A stretch of DNA of 64,000 bases from Lutraria lutraria (lineage: Eukaryota; Mollusca; Bivalvia; Venerida; Mactridae), in contig OZ026838.1 in the NCBI GenBank assembly GCA_964023205.1, positions 32,391,843 through 32,455,842 of the forward strand, given 5' to 3'. Numbering within the stretch: the stretch's first letter is position 1; each line of letters begins with the position of its first letter. Shown piece after piece: positions 1-12,289 of this stretch. The notes under the pieces are model-generated. The model was not told the origin of the DNA, ran no database searches, and worked only from the letters and a program-made list of their open reading frames with translations. Both the position numbers and the translations under genes were made by a program.

Positions 1-520
1 CAGGTTGAACAGGCCATAAATTGAATCATTAATTTAACGAGTCAAATTTCTTCATCCAGTGACCCTTCAAACAAGACAATATATGGAGCTTCATCTGTGT
101 AATAATTTTCACTATTCAAGGTTAATGTCTGTAAAACTGATCCCAACAGGTGCTTCAGTCTTATTAAACAACAATTATAAACAGAAAAGAATGAGATATC
201 AGTATATAAACTTTTCATTCAAATTGCCCAAATTTTTTTCAACATGTCAAGTTGTCTCAGATATCATTTGTATCATATAGGATTATCAAGTTCAACCATA
301 AATACAGAAACTAGACGACTGGGGTAATATTTTGACTCTATAACAATAACATAATGACACCTACTTAATAATACATTGATATTAGACCATATAAAAGGAA
401 TTAGACCTGAGCCATGCCAAATAATATAAACCAGGTTTTTTTTACATAAATGGTAAATAAGTTTGTACTCTGATACGCATAAGGTCATTCCAAATTTATC
501 AATCTCTGAATATACTGATA
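1..520. other. AT-rich noncoding DNA
   Basis: No coding exon, RNA gene or clear repeat is visible. The short open frames on both strands have no recognisable motif and are of the size expected by chance in AT-rich DNA. Confidence 0.5.
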
Positions 521-522
521 TA

Positions 523-702
523 CTGTACAACCTCCATAGAGCAACACCCTGTGGGAGCTGCTAATATTGGCCATTGTTTAGAGGTTGTTGCTCTACAGAG
601 GTTGAATTTACAGTAAATATCAGCTTAGGGAAATTTTGAAGGTGTTGTTATAGAGAGGTTGTTGCTCTACAGAGGGCCACTCTTGAGAGGTTATTATAAC
701 TG
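523..702 (+). mobile_element. MITE family 1, copy A (Tc1/mariner-like)
   Basis: A 180-bp element flanked by TA on both sides (521-522 and 703-704). It starts CTGTACAACCTCC and ends in ACTG, and carries the internal words 'agcaacaccctgtgggagc' and 'gttgttgctctacagagg' shared with copies at 6080, 10341, 13160, 27606 and 44965. TA flanks and CAGT/ACTG ends fit a non-autonomous Tc1/mariner-type MITE. The superfamily is inferred, since no transposase is present. Confidence 0.7.
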
Positions 703-704
703 TA

Positions 705-1780
705 CACTAAAATAAACAAGCCATAACATAAGTACTATCATTTCATTACCTCTGTATGATATAAAAACACATTTGATCTGCAAAATATGATTCTTTTGTT
801 AATTGCCTTATTGATAAAAAGCCAGAGTTTTAAAACAAATTGCTTCTGTCAATTGTCAAGCCCATAATGACTTCTGGAATCAATTTTCACACTGATCTCA
901 AGTTTTGTTATTTTAGCATGATAGATTTTACGCTAAATTAATTTTTGTCATTATAATTGTGTCCATAAGTGCAAATTTGCATACAAAATGAATTATCTTA
1001 TAACACTAAATAACCACATGATCTCACACAAAGTGGGTAAAATTGATATAATTCCAGGGGTACTTCATCCTGGAAAAAAAACTATTTTAATACTAAACTT
1101 ACTGATTGTAATGCGCACAAGGTGCAAGCATTATTCAATTATCTATACAAATAAAATAGAATCAAATTGAATTACTCCTAAAGTGAAAAAAAAATATCCC
1201 TATATTTACAAGTATGTGTTTTGAATTACTTTTTCATCCACTGCATTACATTTATATTGAACACAGCTGGCAAATATTTACTTTAAATCATTCTCTAGGC
1301 ATATTATTCTAAGTCGCATTATTACAGTAAATTGAAAACATAATTTCTTACGCTTTGTTTAATTAGTTACAAATTCAATACTTACAGTTTTAAATAATTT
1401 GAATAATTCTACAAAATTGATTAATTATAGACCATTATAAGTGAGAATTCAATAAATTGTAAATCATTAGACAACCAATAACAGACCAGTATTTTCAATT
1501 AAGTTCAGTAAACATCTACTGTAAACATTAGCCATTGTGACAACAGTCGGAATGATAATGAAGAAATAAAGATAATGACAAGTGTCTTGAACTCCGTCAA
1601 ATTGACGCGGAAGGAAAAAGTAGTTCTATATGTTGTTCGGTTTGGCACAAAGAGTCACCTCAATGAAAATCCAGTTGAACTGTATGGATCGAGGCTATAT
1701 AAAACCTCACATATATAAAACTGTATATGAACACCAGAACCATGCCGAGGCCAAAAAAATTCAAGGCCTGACAACAAAAA
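705..1780. other. AT-rich noncoding DNA
   Basis: Nothing beyond AT-rich sequence is visible. The short frames at 988-1170 and 1630-1890 show no domain or convincing splice context. Confidence 0.5.
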
Positions 1781-1784
1781 TCAG

Positions 1785-2045
1785 TCCAGGAGATACAAAC
1801 AAAGTAAGTGTTTGTGAAACACGGATGTCCCCTAATGGCCAACTAGATAGTAATACCTTGACCTTTGACCTACTGACCTCAAATCAATAGTGGTCATCTA
1901 CATGTGATGACCAACCTCCCAACCAAATCTGAGGACCTAAGTAGGCCAAATTGTGCTCCACAGTAATTTGTCAGACAAAGTTTTTGTGCTGAAGGTCATT
2001 GTGAGTGTGACCTTGATCACTGCAATCAGGCAATGTCAATTATAA
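1785..2045. repeat. Dispersed repeat with 'tgacctttgacc' words
   Basis: The stretch carries the words 'gtttgtgaaacacggatg', 'tgacctttgacctactgacc', 'ggtcatctacatgtgatg' and 'gtgaccttgatcac'. I associate this ordered set with a repeat widespread in mollusc genomes, but that is from memory. No ends or target duplication could be set. Confidence 0.5.
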
Positions 2046-2215
2046 CCTGATAAATAAATTATACTGAGTGTATCATTCACTATCATCGTTTATGAGCTGG
2101 TCAGCTTCAGTTGAATGTGAATTCATGTTTAAAAAGAATCTAAATATCTCCATTTAAGGCCAATTCCTAATGAAAAATTCAACAAAATAAGAGCAGTGCT
2201 TGTTGCACATTAAAC

Positions 2216-2660
2216 AAGGAGAACAATTGCTCCTAATAATGTAAATACGCTGCCCTGTCATTTAAGCATCTAAACACATTAAGCTGGGGGCACATGAACC
2301 TAATAATGTAAATACACAGCCCTCATTATCATCTAAACACATTAAGCTGGGGGTGTATGAACCTAACAATGTAAATACACTGCCCAGTCATTTAAGCATC
2401 TAAACACATTTAGTTAGCAGCACATGAACCTAATAATGTAAATACACTGCCCTCAAATCATCTAAACACATTTAGCTAGCAGCACATGAACCTAATAATG
2501 TAAATACACTGCCCTCAAATCATCTAAACACATTTAGCTAGCAGCACATGAACCTAATAATGTAAATACACTGCCCTCAAATCATCTAAACACATTTAGC
2601 TAGCATGCAGCACATGAACCTAATAATGTAAATACATTGCCCTCAAATCATCTAAGTAAG
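2216..2660. repeat. Minisatellite, ~62-bp unit, about 7 copies
   Basis: The unit runs roughly 'gaacctaataatgtaaatac' + 'actgccctcaaatcatctaa' + 'acacatttagctagcagcac'. The last four units are nearly identical, while the first three are diverged and slightly longer ('gtcatttaagcatc', 'aagctggggg'). This gradient suggests recent expansion from the right-hand end. Confidence 0.9.
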
Positions 2661-5016
2661 TCCATCAAAAATATCCAAATTGATTCATAGATAAATATAT
2701 TTTTATGCAATTATTGATGCATTATCACCATTTGCAAGTGGAATAATCATTATTGATGGTGCAATTTATATCCCCAAGGTAGTCATAATAATAAATGTGA
2801 TAGAAATGCATTAAACCAGACTGGATGCTGATTATATAACCACACAATACTGTATGTAGCCTTCAATATTCTTGTAGGGTATTTTTGGTGGAACAAATTT
2901 ACATGTTTCCATGCAAAAATTCAATGAGACATTGGTAGAATACAGCAATACCAACAACTCTACAGTTGATGCAAGCGTTATATAAAAGAGGATAAATGTT
3001 CTCATCTAGTACAAAGTGCAATATAACATCCCTTTATTTATCAAGCCAAATTTGCATGAATTAATAGCTAAATGTCACTAAAATCTGCTGACGGACATTA
3101 ATTAGACTTGCTGCATTAGAAATACATAATGACTGAACAGTAACTTTTGTGCAAGTTTGAGATACAGAATAAGTCAATCATGATTTTGTTAGTATCTGTG
3201 GATCTGAATCCAATTTGGTAGATATAAATCAATAGCAATGCTTGCAATACTATCTAGATACATTCAGAGACCAATCATAGGAATGTCAAATCTCTACATT
3301 GATTTATAATACTATACAGACAGCCTGCATTTAAAGTCAGCACATTTTGCACAAAACAACAACAAACAACACTATTTTGGCTGATTCCGAAAACAATACT
3401 GATTAATGTCTGCAGTTCCAAGGAAGGGAGGGAACATCAATCCTAATACTGTCTTCAGTCTGAGTATCTTTATCAATGTCTACAAACTGTTCAAGAGAAT
3501 AAATGCACACCGAAGGAAAAATAAGAAACGTTTACTGAGATTTAGTTTTGTTCAAGTTTACAGCTAAAATACTCTTTAATATCATAGCAGACCTTGCAAA
3601 CTGTAAAGGAGGATAATAAAAATTGAATTTACGATGAAAAATTCTGAACAGTTCAATAAAATATATAAAACACATTTGGTTTTATGTTTCATAGTAAAAA
3701 CAAGGTTAGCCAAATATTTCACAGTATGTATTTATTTATTACAAAACATCATTGATCAAAATTCTTTCAGGATACATTTGTAAAAGATGTCAGTAAATGA
3801 ACGAAAATAACTTCTCATTGGTAAAACTACTATGTAGTGGAATTGACCTTAAGTTTTATATTTGCTCACCTCACACATCGTTCCAATCTAGCATTCTTTG
3901 GGTGTACATTTTTTATTTTACATGATGTTATGAACCAGAACAAAAAAAGGTGAATCAATTTTCAATACCTCTATTATTCATTATGTATAATCCATATAAA
4001 AATTTAACATCCACATTTACGCTTGTCCAATAACACACAAATGATACAAACGCTAACTAATAAAGCAGTAAATGTTTATACAATATAGATAGATGGCTTT
4101 TAAGACTATAATTCATGTGTATAATTGATTCGTAAAATATTTAGTAAGCGTATTATTCTCATGTATAATAGAAGAATTTAAACACAATCACATTGACTCT
4201 TGAACACTGAGGTTGAATGGCTCCACTTAAATAATTAATGGACTGTAAATGAAGTATTATGTAATTTAATGATTTTTGGTTTTTCATCTGTACTGGTTTA
4301 AGGATTAATCTACATTTAATAAGATTAACTTAAAACAAGTGTTAAAGGGTAAATCCTGTCTAATTGTGTGGTAAACTTCTGCTATGCACCATTCACACTG
4401 AAGGAAATTTAACTGTAGAAACTAAACTACTATAGGGTCATAAAAAATTCATTCAAATATTTATCAAAAATTGGATACAGCCAATATGTATACAAATTGA
4501 TCAACATGATTTCTTTGCAACTTCGATTGTATTTTAAGTATCTGATCAATATAAAAAATTTAAAAGTACAGTTTTCATCACAGGCATGTGAATTGGAAAC
4601 ATATTATTTGAAATAACTCTATTGGGAAACAGCAGTTATACAGATATTGTGCATCTTTTTTACTTGAAAATTAGTAAAATTATTTTAACACAAAAAGGTT
4701 TTCAATCTCAAACAATGATGAAATATTCATCATTTTTTAAATAAAATTTGATACCTGTTTGATTAAGCTCAATATTAATTTATTTCATTATTTTAACCTT
4801 ATTGTATCACTCGGAAATCTGCTCCCTAGAAATGACAGAAGATGGTATTTGATGCTGATACAAACATAAACATGACTAACGCAGGTTCAAAGTCAATGAC
4901 ACCTCATCCATTACACAAGTGTACTCTTCAATATTTTCAATTATTACAATCTAAATTCTAAACCCCACCTAGACGAGACTTAAATTTCACAGATGAGGAA
5001 GCTATTCAGCTTATAT
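2661..5016. other. AT-rich noncoding DNA
   Basis: About 2.3 kb without an open frame of note, RNA gene or clear repeat. It may be intron or intergenic DNA. Confidence 0.5.
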
Positions 5017-5602
5017 CCCTGGTACACTATGTCGCATTTCCACTGCATTGGCACTGCATTTTTTCATTTTCCAGAGCACCTCGAGATTGCAAAAAAAATC
5101 TACTTCCTAACAGTGAGCAAGGCTTTGCTATGGAGTTCTCATGGTGTTCTATAGTGTTCCTACTGAGTTCTTGTTGCCAATTTCTGCACTTTCAATTGCG
5201 TGCACTGTGCTTTCATCATGGCGCTCACACAATTCTGACTGACTGTATTGAAGACATTCGTATAAGCACACAAGAGACTTCTCAGAGGACCCCATACAAT
5301 CTACTTGCGAACACCATTGACGACCATAGTTTTCTCACAGTGACCTCTGTGCGCACCCATGGAGCTCCTGTGGCATTGTACGAGACCTTACAGTGCTATG
5401 GCAACCTTGCGACGGCGTTTGTTTTGTGCATTCTCAAAGTATGCGCTATTGCTCAGAGTTCTATGTGACCCTAACCGTCTACTGGCGATGCCACTGTGTT
5501 CCTGTGGCACTGCTTGCAATCGTGTTGTGCGCGCCTTGGCATTCTGCATTTTCCTTGGACACCGTGGGATCACCATGACAATGCGGCCCTAGTGTGACAG
5601 GG
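5017..5602. mobile_element. GC-richer island with imperfect terminal inverted repeats
   Basis: Composition changes abruptly from the AT-rich surroundings, and the block is bounded by CCCTGgtACACTAtgtCGCATT on the left and the inverted, imperfect match ending ...AGTGTGACAGGG on the right (CCCTGtcACACTAgggcCGCATT when inverted). The inside is built of loosely repeated words around 'tgttcctgtggcactg'. A 112-aa frame (5130-5468) and overlapping frames lie in it, but none resembles a protein family. This could be an old TIR element; no target duplication is visible. Confidence 0.4.
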
Positions 5603-6077
5603 TTTTTTCAAGCAGGAAAGTCATGAAATCAAGCTGGGCGTTAGTATGTTAAACCCCAGTGAAATTAGGGAACTCTCACAAATTATTAATAAAACTTGGC
5701 TCTGATAATCCAAGATAATACCGTTTATACAAATTTACTACATGTACATTAACTCACAGTGACACTTTATGATTATAGATATCATCATACAGCCATATGG
5801 ATGTCACTCTACATTTATATCAATTTGTTTACCAGCATTCAATTACCTTCATAAGTCAATATACACGTGATCAGAGGTATCATCAAACCTTGTACATAAA
5901 TTTTAAATTTAATTTTGTATGAATTACCAGTACAAGTAAGTTGAAATTTCCCACTAGAAAAATAAAATAAAACAAACTCAGGCCTACACTTGATGTTACA
6001 TTGCAATGATATTTAAAGAACCCCTATATTTTGTATCTTATATTTTTAACACATGATTTAAGACAAATACTTAAAAG
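5603..6077. other. AT-rich noncoding DNA
   Basis: Nothing identifiable is visible. Confidence 0.5.
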
Positions 6078-6079
6078 TA

Positions 6080-6255
6080 CAGTGCAACCTCTCTAAAGCA
6101 ACACCCTTTGGGAGTAGCAAATTCATGTTGTTCTTGAGGGGTTGTTGCTCTACAGAGGTTAAAGTAATAGTTTAATCATGCAGTGGAAAAAGATCAGGCT
6201 GTTGTTGAAGGGATGTCGTTGCTCAAGACAGGGCTGCTCTGGAGAGGTTGTACTG
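6080..6255 (+). mobile_element. MITE family 1, copy B
   Basis: TA (6078-6079), CAGTGCAACCTCTC ... GAGAGGTTGTACTG, TA (6256-6257). The terminal inverted repeats are about 16 bp, and the inside holds a second inverted pair of 'gttgttgctctacagagg' words, so the whole 176 bp can fold back. This and the copy at 27606 are the cleanest members of the family. Confidence 0.8.
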
Positions 6256-6259
6256 TATT

Positions 6260-6825
6260 CTACATTTTACCCCTCGTCCAGCTAATACATTCTCTCAGTT
6301 TTCTACCTGTATATATTGATTATAATGATGTTGTTTATAAATTATGTTTCTTATACATTCAATTAATAAATAAGTCATAAAACTATTACAATCATATTTA
6401 TATCATCCAAAATTCTCATAAATTCCTTATTAGTTTCTCTTTATCATTTTCTACAACAGATAAATAACAAACCACTAAAACAAACCAATTACCATGACGC
6501 AGTAAACATTTACATGCAATCAAACAAATGATAATGGTGACAAAAAATGCACATGTCAGACATCAAGTATTTATTTAAATGACGAATGCACTAAAAAATG
6601 AATTATCAACCTTTCAAATAACATTTATCAAAGCAGACTTGTTTTTCAACCTTTTGGAGTTAATAGTTGAACAAATGGGAGGTGAAATCTTCCATCACTC
6701 ATTCACACTAAAATAAGGATGATGAATTAATATATTTAATTATGTCTCATTGCAAACAGTTACGCTTTTATCATCATTCAAAACAGAATGTAACAATGAG
6801 CATTTAGCATTAGTCAGGTTTATTT
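6260..6825. other. AT-rich noncoding DNA
   Basis: Nothing identifiable is visible. Confidence 0.5.
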
Positions 6826-6829
6826 GACA

Positions 6830-7262
6830 ACATCCAGCGGAGGGAGACCTCAGTTGTACACCTGGATAGAACCATCTACCTTCTACAGTATAAGCCAGCT
6901 GGACAGCTTCCAGACATGTGAAAATCTGGTCACTACCCCTTCAAATAGAGTTTATGAAAACATGAATTTTTCTTGAACTGTTCTTTCATAGTTCATGAAT
7001 AGTTCACAAATAGCTCATGAATAGTTCTTGCATAGTTCATGAATAGCTCATGAATAGTTCTTGCATAGTTCATGAATAGTTCACAAATAGCTCATGAATA
7101 GTTCTTGCATAGTTCATGAATAGTTCACAAATAGCTAATGAATAGTTCTTGCATAGTTCATGAATAGCTCATGAAGTATGTATAGCTATTTGACAGGGGT
7201 AAGGTAGAATTTGAGGCACTAGTGATTTCTAGACCATAGTCACTGACCATGGAGGCCTCTGA
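6830..7262 (-). repeat. tRNA-derived SINE (family S1), split by a minisatellite
   Basis: Read on the minus strand, the head at about 7262-7195 has the tRNA-like start 'aggcctccatggtcagtga' and the body at about 6945-6830 has 'aagctgtccagctggctta' and 'ggttctatccaggtg', matching the S1 copies at 16325, 17745, 28680 and 31832. Between head and body sits the tandem repeat 6985-7176, so the SINE was split or the satellite grew inside it. Confidence 0.65.
6985..7176. repeat. Minisatellite, ~44-bp unit of 'agttcatgaat' words
   Basis: Four or so copies of a unit made of 'atagttcttgcatagttcat' + 'gaatagttcacaaatagctc' + 'atga'. The subunits 'agttcatgaat', 'agttcacaaat' and 'agctcatgaat' are themselves related 11-mers. 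It interrupts the SINE at 6830-7262. Confidence 0.85.
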
Positions 7263-7384
7263 CTTTCCTGTAATAAGGCAATGGTGCTATAGTGCTCTGA
7301 CATGATTATATTGACACCAGTTCTAACATGGGATCTAATGGATATACCAGTAGTAAGTTATCAACAGTTACAGTAAGTTTACAA

Positions 7385-7630
7385 GGTCTCAACTAGAAGA
7401 AACAACTTAGACACACAACCTCCTACAACAGCCACCAATGGGAAGGACAAAATGGCTGTTGTATGAAGGTGCCTGTTCCTCAGAGAGAGAAAAATAGAGT
7501 AAAACATCAATTTGGTTTGCTGGTATACTGTCTGTAGCAGGGATGTGGCTGTTGTTCAGAGGTGACGTTAATAACTCTTTGTGAGCAAATTGAACAATTA
7601 ACGTCCAGCAGGTAACCTTGGACACAAGTG
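7385..7630. repeat. Decayed repeat related to the 'CAGTCAAACCTG' MITE family
   Basis: It carries 'aacagccaccaatgggaag', 'aaaatggctgttgtatgaag' and 'gtggctgttgttcagaggtg', like the 'ggtggctgctaacacagg' words in the elements at 44414 and 47179. The 72-aa minus-strand frame here is explained by the repeat. Confidence 0.4.
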
Positions 7631-8645
7631 AGATTCATCGAGGTTTTCTATTCAAAATTAATCATCATCTAAAACACATTGGTAAACAAATTCTAGTACA
7701 ATCTATTATATAATAGCATTGATATCATGTTTCTAATAGAATTCATCACAATCCTGATGAATAGAAATTCAATGTATTATAGTCAACATTGAAATAAACA
7801 CAAATTAAAATGTGTATATTTACCTTCTATCACAAAAATCCATCCATTCAATTCAATCAAATAATAACATACATTAACAACAAAATTATTCAGTAAGTGC
7901 TATGTATACATCAATATTATCCACTTTTACAGTCAGGGAATATTTTGTTTTCATTTATTGAAAACAATTCTAGTTCTAATCCATTAGAAAAAGTGCTTAA
8001 TACTTGAAGATTCTCATTAAAATAATAGTTTGTGTTCACTATTTCTACCCACTTAAATCCCAATAAATAACCACAAAATTCATGAAATCACACAAGAAAA
8101 ATATCACTTTTTATGTTAACATAAAACTTGCAGTATCCAACGAAAGTCTATCCGATATAACCGTTTATTTAACAATGACATGAAATACAGTGCATTGGAG
8201 TAATCAAAGTAATGTCCCAAGCTATATCATCTTATACAATATTTACTTTAAACCAACATTTACATCGCTTTACATACATTCCACAACCCTGGGCTTCCGT
8301 GATTTGTAAGCCTAGATTCAAATAAACCAATTACTATACACTGACTATCAGGTATTTTTCACAGTGAGTAGTTTGATAAATTTTTGAATAATTTAAAATT
8401 AACTCTCTTTAAAAATCCAGAAATTGGGATGGTCACATTAGAATATTGTTACGCACAGTCTGTACACCGAAAACAAATGTTGCCTGAAATACCCGGTACT
8501 TAAAACAAAAATAAATTCTGGACCATGGCACATAAATACAGAATTGATATTTTTTACTTAACACATACCAAACAGAGTAAGCTTCTTCCATGAAGACAAT
8601 ATTTGGGAAGTCTTAATTATCAGTTAGTTAACATGTATATAAAGA
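7631..8645. other. AT-rich noncoding DNA
   Basis: Nothing identifiable is visible. Confidence 0.5.
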
Positions 8646-8649
8646 TTTA

Positions 8650-9780
8650 ACTTTGGTTTGTTCTATGAAATAATGAATGGAATATTGAATTAGATACTGA
8701 CTGAAATAATGTACGAAATTTTCACTGAAATCATTAATAAACTATTATATTAAATACTGACTAAATAAATATATAAACTATTGTATTAAATACTGACTAA
8801 AAAAATAAATTAAATATTGACAGAAATAAAGAATATACTATTGTATGAAATATTGACTGAAATAAAGAATTAATTATTTGTATGAAATATTGACAGAAAT
8901 AAAGAATAAATTATTTGTATGAAGTATTGACAGAAATAAAGAATATACTATTGTATGAAATATTGACTGAAATAAAGAATAAATTATTTGTATGAAGTAT
9001 TGAAAGAAATAAAGAATATACTATTGTATGAAATATTGACTGAAATAAAGAATAAATTATTTGTATGAAATATTGACAGAAATAAAGAATATACTATTGT
9101 ATGAAATATTGACAGAAATAAAGAATAAATTATTTGTATGAAATATTGACAGAAATAAAGAATAAATTAGTTGTATGAAATATTGACAGAAATAAAGAAT
9201 ATACTATTGTATGAAATATTGACTGAAATAAAGAATAAATTATTTGTATGAAATATTGACAGAAATAAAGAATATACTATTGTATGAAATATTGACTGAA
9301 ATAAAGAATAAATTAGTTGTATGAAATATTGACAGAAATAAAGAATATACTATTGTATGAAATATTGACTGAAATAAAGAATAAATTAGTTGTATGAAAT
9401 ATTGACAGAAATAAAGAATATACTATTGTATGAAATATTGACTGAAATAAAGAATAAATTATTTGTATGAAAAATTAACTAAAATAAATAATAGATTAAT
9501 TATTTGTATGATATATTGACTGAAAAAAAATAACAAATTATTTGTATGAAATTATTTACTGAAATGATGTACAAAATAAAAATAAAATATTGTATTAAAT
9601 ACTGAATGAAATTATAAATGAAATATTGATATAATTATTTGTATGAAATATGGACGGAAATAAAGAATACATTATTTGTATGAAATTATTTACTGAAATG
9701 ATGTACAAAATAACAATAAAATATTGTATTGAATACTGAATGAAATTATAAATGAAATATTGACAGAAATCATACAAGAT
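8650..9780. repeat. Satellite-like array of 36/37-bp units in a ~73-bp dimer
   Basis: Two related units alternate: 'gaaataaagaataaattatt' + 'tgtatgaaatattgac' (37 bp with joint base) and 'gaaataaagaatatactatt' + 'gtatgaaatattgac' (36 bp). The central part (about 8820-9475) is highly regular; both edges decay, and from 9520 the units become longer and include 'tactgaaatgatgtacaaaa'. The array is over 75% A+T and noncoding. Confidence 0.9.
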
Positions 9781-10338
9781 GTATAAAATATCATCTGAAA
9801 TAATGTATAAGAAGTAGATAAAATTGTAAAGTAATCAATTGCAATCATTCACAAAATAATGGACAAACGAACAAAAAAGAAGTTTGAAAAAAATCACCAA
9901 ATTACATTAAATGTCGTGAATGAAGCTAATTAAGATAGAGCCCTACAAGTAATAACACCATACTGATACTGAACAGCTGGTTACTTACTTCTTTTCATCA
10001 GTCAAGTCAGTAAATGTAATATAGTATCATCACCTTTATGATGGCTATATTATATATATATATATTTATATGTTCTGCTTTCCACAGTGACCTTTGATTT
10101 CATGTTCTAATGAATAGATACCTGATATGGGGGTCACATTTAGTGACATTTTTTCTGATTTGAGTTAGTTTTTGAAAACAACTAAGAAATCTTAAATAAT
10201 TCCTTTCACATTTTTATAACCAAAGGTGCAATTTACTCCTGCCTATGTCTGCCACTAGCATTGTGAAAATTAACATTTCTAAATAAAAATCTTGTATTAT
10301 AAACACAAGATGTGTCAACAATATCAGTCTATTTCGTC
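9781..10338. other. AT-rich noncoding DNA with a short TA microsatellite
   Basis: Apart from a (TA)n run near 10049-10065, nothing identifiable is visible. Confidence 0.5.
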
Positions 10339-10340
10339 TA

Positions 10341-10590
10341 CAGTACAACCTCGCCAGAGTAGCCCTCTGTAGAGCAACAACCTCTCTATAACAGCACCTT
10401 CAAATTTCCCTAAACTGATATCTATTATAAATTTAACCTCTGTAGAGCAACAACCTCTCTATAACAACACCTTCAAATTTCCTTATGCTGATATTTACTA
10501 TAAATGTAACCTTTGTAGAGCAACAACCTCTAAACAACGGCCAATATTTGCAGCTCCTACAGGGTGTTGCTCTACAGAGGTTGTTATGTT
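10341..10590 (-). mobile_element. MITE family 1, copy C, internally duplicated
   Basis: It begins TA + CAGTACAACCTCGCCAGAG and ends near 'tctacagaggttgttatg' without a clean ACTG-TA end. The segment 'ctctgtagagcaacaacctc' with 'taacaacaccttcaaatttcc' occurs twice and partly a third time, so this copy is ~250 bp instead of ~178 bp. Confidence 0.7.
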
Positions 10591-10624
10591 TTTGGGTTTA
10601 ATGGCAATTTTTAACAATTTTTCT

Positions 10625-10850
10625 GTTATATACGGCGGCCGGTTCACTTAACCAGTTTTCCTGAATTATATTCTAACCAGTACTAGCTTAACCTTTCACA
10701 AGGAGCCAGCAACTTCACCACATGTGGAGGAAAATCAACATTGTTGTCAAATTTTCATAGAGGGAGAATGGCCTACCACAACTGGGAATCAAACCTGGAT
10801 CACTTTGTTACAAATCTGGCGTACTAACCACTGGACCTTGGCCGCCTGTC
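10625..10850 (-). repeat. tRNA-derived SINE (family S3)
   Basis: On the minus strand the 5' end reads 'ggccaaggtccagtggttag' and later 'ccaggtttgattcccag', which are good pol III A-box and B-box matches with normal spacing. The body continues with 'ttttcctccacatgtggtg' to about 10625. It is a different family from S1 and S2. Confidence 0.65.
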
Positions 10851-12285
10851 AAGCTTTAATTTGATCTGACACATGTAAGCTGTACCGAGTAAATGTGTTA
10901 TTCTAAAATCTGATCCATGGAGTAGAAATTAAGTTTGTCATATATAAAGAATTCAAGATATTATAATTCTAACAACATATTGAATCATTTACAGAATGCA
11001 TACATAAATAGAAAAAGATGAGCAACAAAGGTATAAGAGATGAATTGGTTGGCTTGAGAATCTATAATTGTATTCTGTATTTGTTTGAATTAAAAAAGAA
11101 TTCTGATAGAGAAACAATTCTATTATAAATTCATTAATTCAGAAAATAATGGCAAAACAAATATTAAATAAAATATATTTAACATAAATGCTGACATAAA
11201 AGCGATAGGTCATAACCTACACGATTATTTGCGCAATACTTAGTAAGCAAAAAAAAATCATTCACATATTCCTTATTTAAACAGCCCTGCATATAATTAT
11301 GCAGTATGTATTTTGAATGGTAATCATAGAATAGAAGAGAAAACATTCTATAACTCAATAAGAATTCTATCTGTTCAAGCATAGATCTTATAATAAAAAT
11401 GGTTATGAAAGTTAAATGGTTTAAATGTATTGACATAATTTGATTTGGTTGCAATGCATTATACACAATAACCTTATTATAACGATAGTTTAAGACGAGT
11501 CAAAATCTCAGATTGACTCTGGCATAAGATTGATCCTGAAGACGGTAAAATATGGTTGTATTTTGTTTCTTAACCAGTTTTGATATCATCTCGACAAGCA
11601 TTAAATCAATTTGTATTTGTATGAGTACCTCTCTCGTAAATTCACACGATTGTTCACTTCTGTCCAGAGTACCCATAGCTGTCATCTTATATCAAACATT
11701 AAGTAGGTGTCACTTTGTTCTGATGTGTTGATGTACCTGTGACAGGTTCGTAATTTCATGATTTAATAATCTCTGATAGGTCCTCACAATTTTTTAAACC
11801 AAGTAATAATGATATAGCATAAAAAATTCAAGTAATAAAATAACACCAATAATGCAGTAACTTCAATACAATAATGTGGATTGATATAAAATATATGAAC
11901 AATAAAACTAGGTTATATAAATTAATACTGGTATAAAAGACATGTGTTTCTAAACAAACATTTAAGTAGAAAAATCAACCATCCACAACTAAAGCATTGA
12001 TACAGATATAATTTACAAAACATTTCCAAATAGTGCCACCAGGAACATTCAGTTTTTCACAATTTTTCTGAGAATTGTTTATGTATTTTGGACAAATTTG
12101 ATATAACTTGGAGGATTATACTAGCTTTTAAAGAGAACCATGCATTCACTTTTCACAACAAGGTAGAGAAGTTAAATAAAGGCTTTTTTAAAGAAAATGT
12201 TTAGAAATATGCATTGGTCTACAAAATGACTAAAGAGTCATAAGTCCACCAGTATAAAGATTGAATCACTTAACTGTTAAAATAT
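10851..12285. other. AT-rich noncoding DNA
   Basis: No gene can be supported; the 95-aa and 61-aa minus-strand frames have no recognisable features. Confidence 0.5.
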
Positions 12286-12289
12286 GCAC

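Noticed and set aside
2216..2660. Regular repeats resembling a CRISPR array
   Set aside because: Units are contiguous, with no unique spacers, and the context is eukaryotic; it is a minisatellite. The same holds for 8650-9480 and 27845-28045.
5130..5468. 112-aa frame in the GC-richer island
   Set aside because: Overlapping frames of similar length on both strands and imperfect terminal inverted repeats point to a repeat, with no recognisable protein motif.
7823..7905. Open minus-strand stretch ending in a GTAAAT donor
   Set aside because: The acceptor has no pyrimidine tract, the translation resembles no family, and a frame of this length is expected by chance in AT-rich DNA.
9984..10045. 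Good GTAAGT donor after a reading T-D-L-T-D-E-K on the minus strand
   Set aside because: A stop codon lies 13 codons upstream with no AG acceptor in between.
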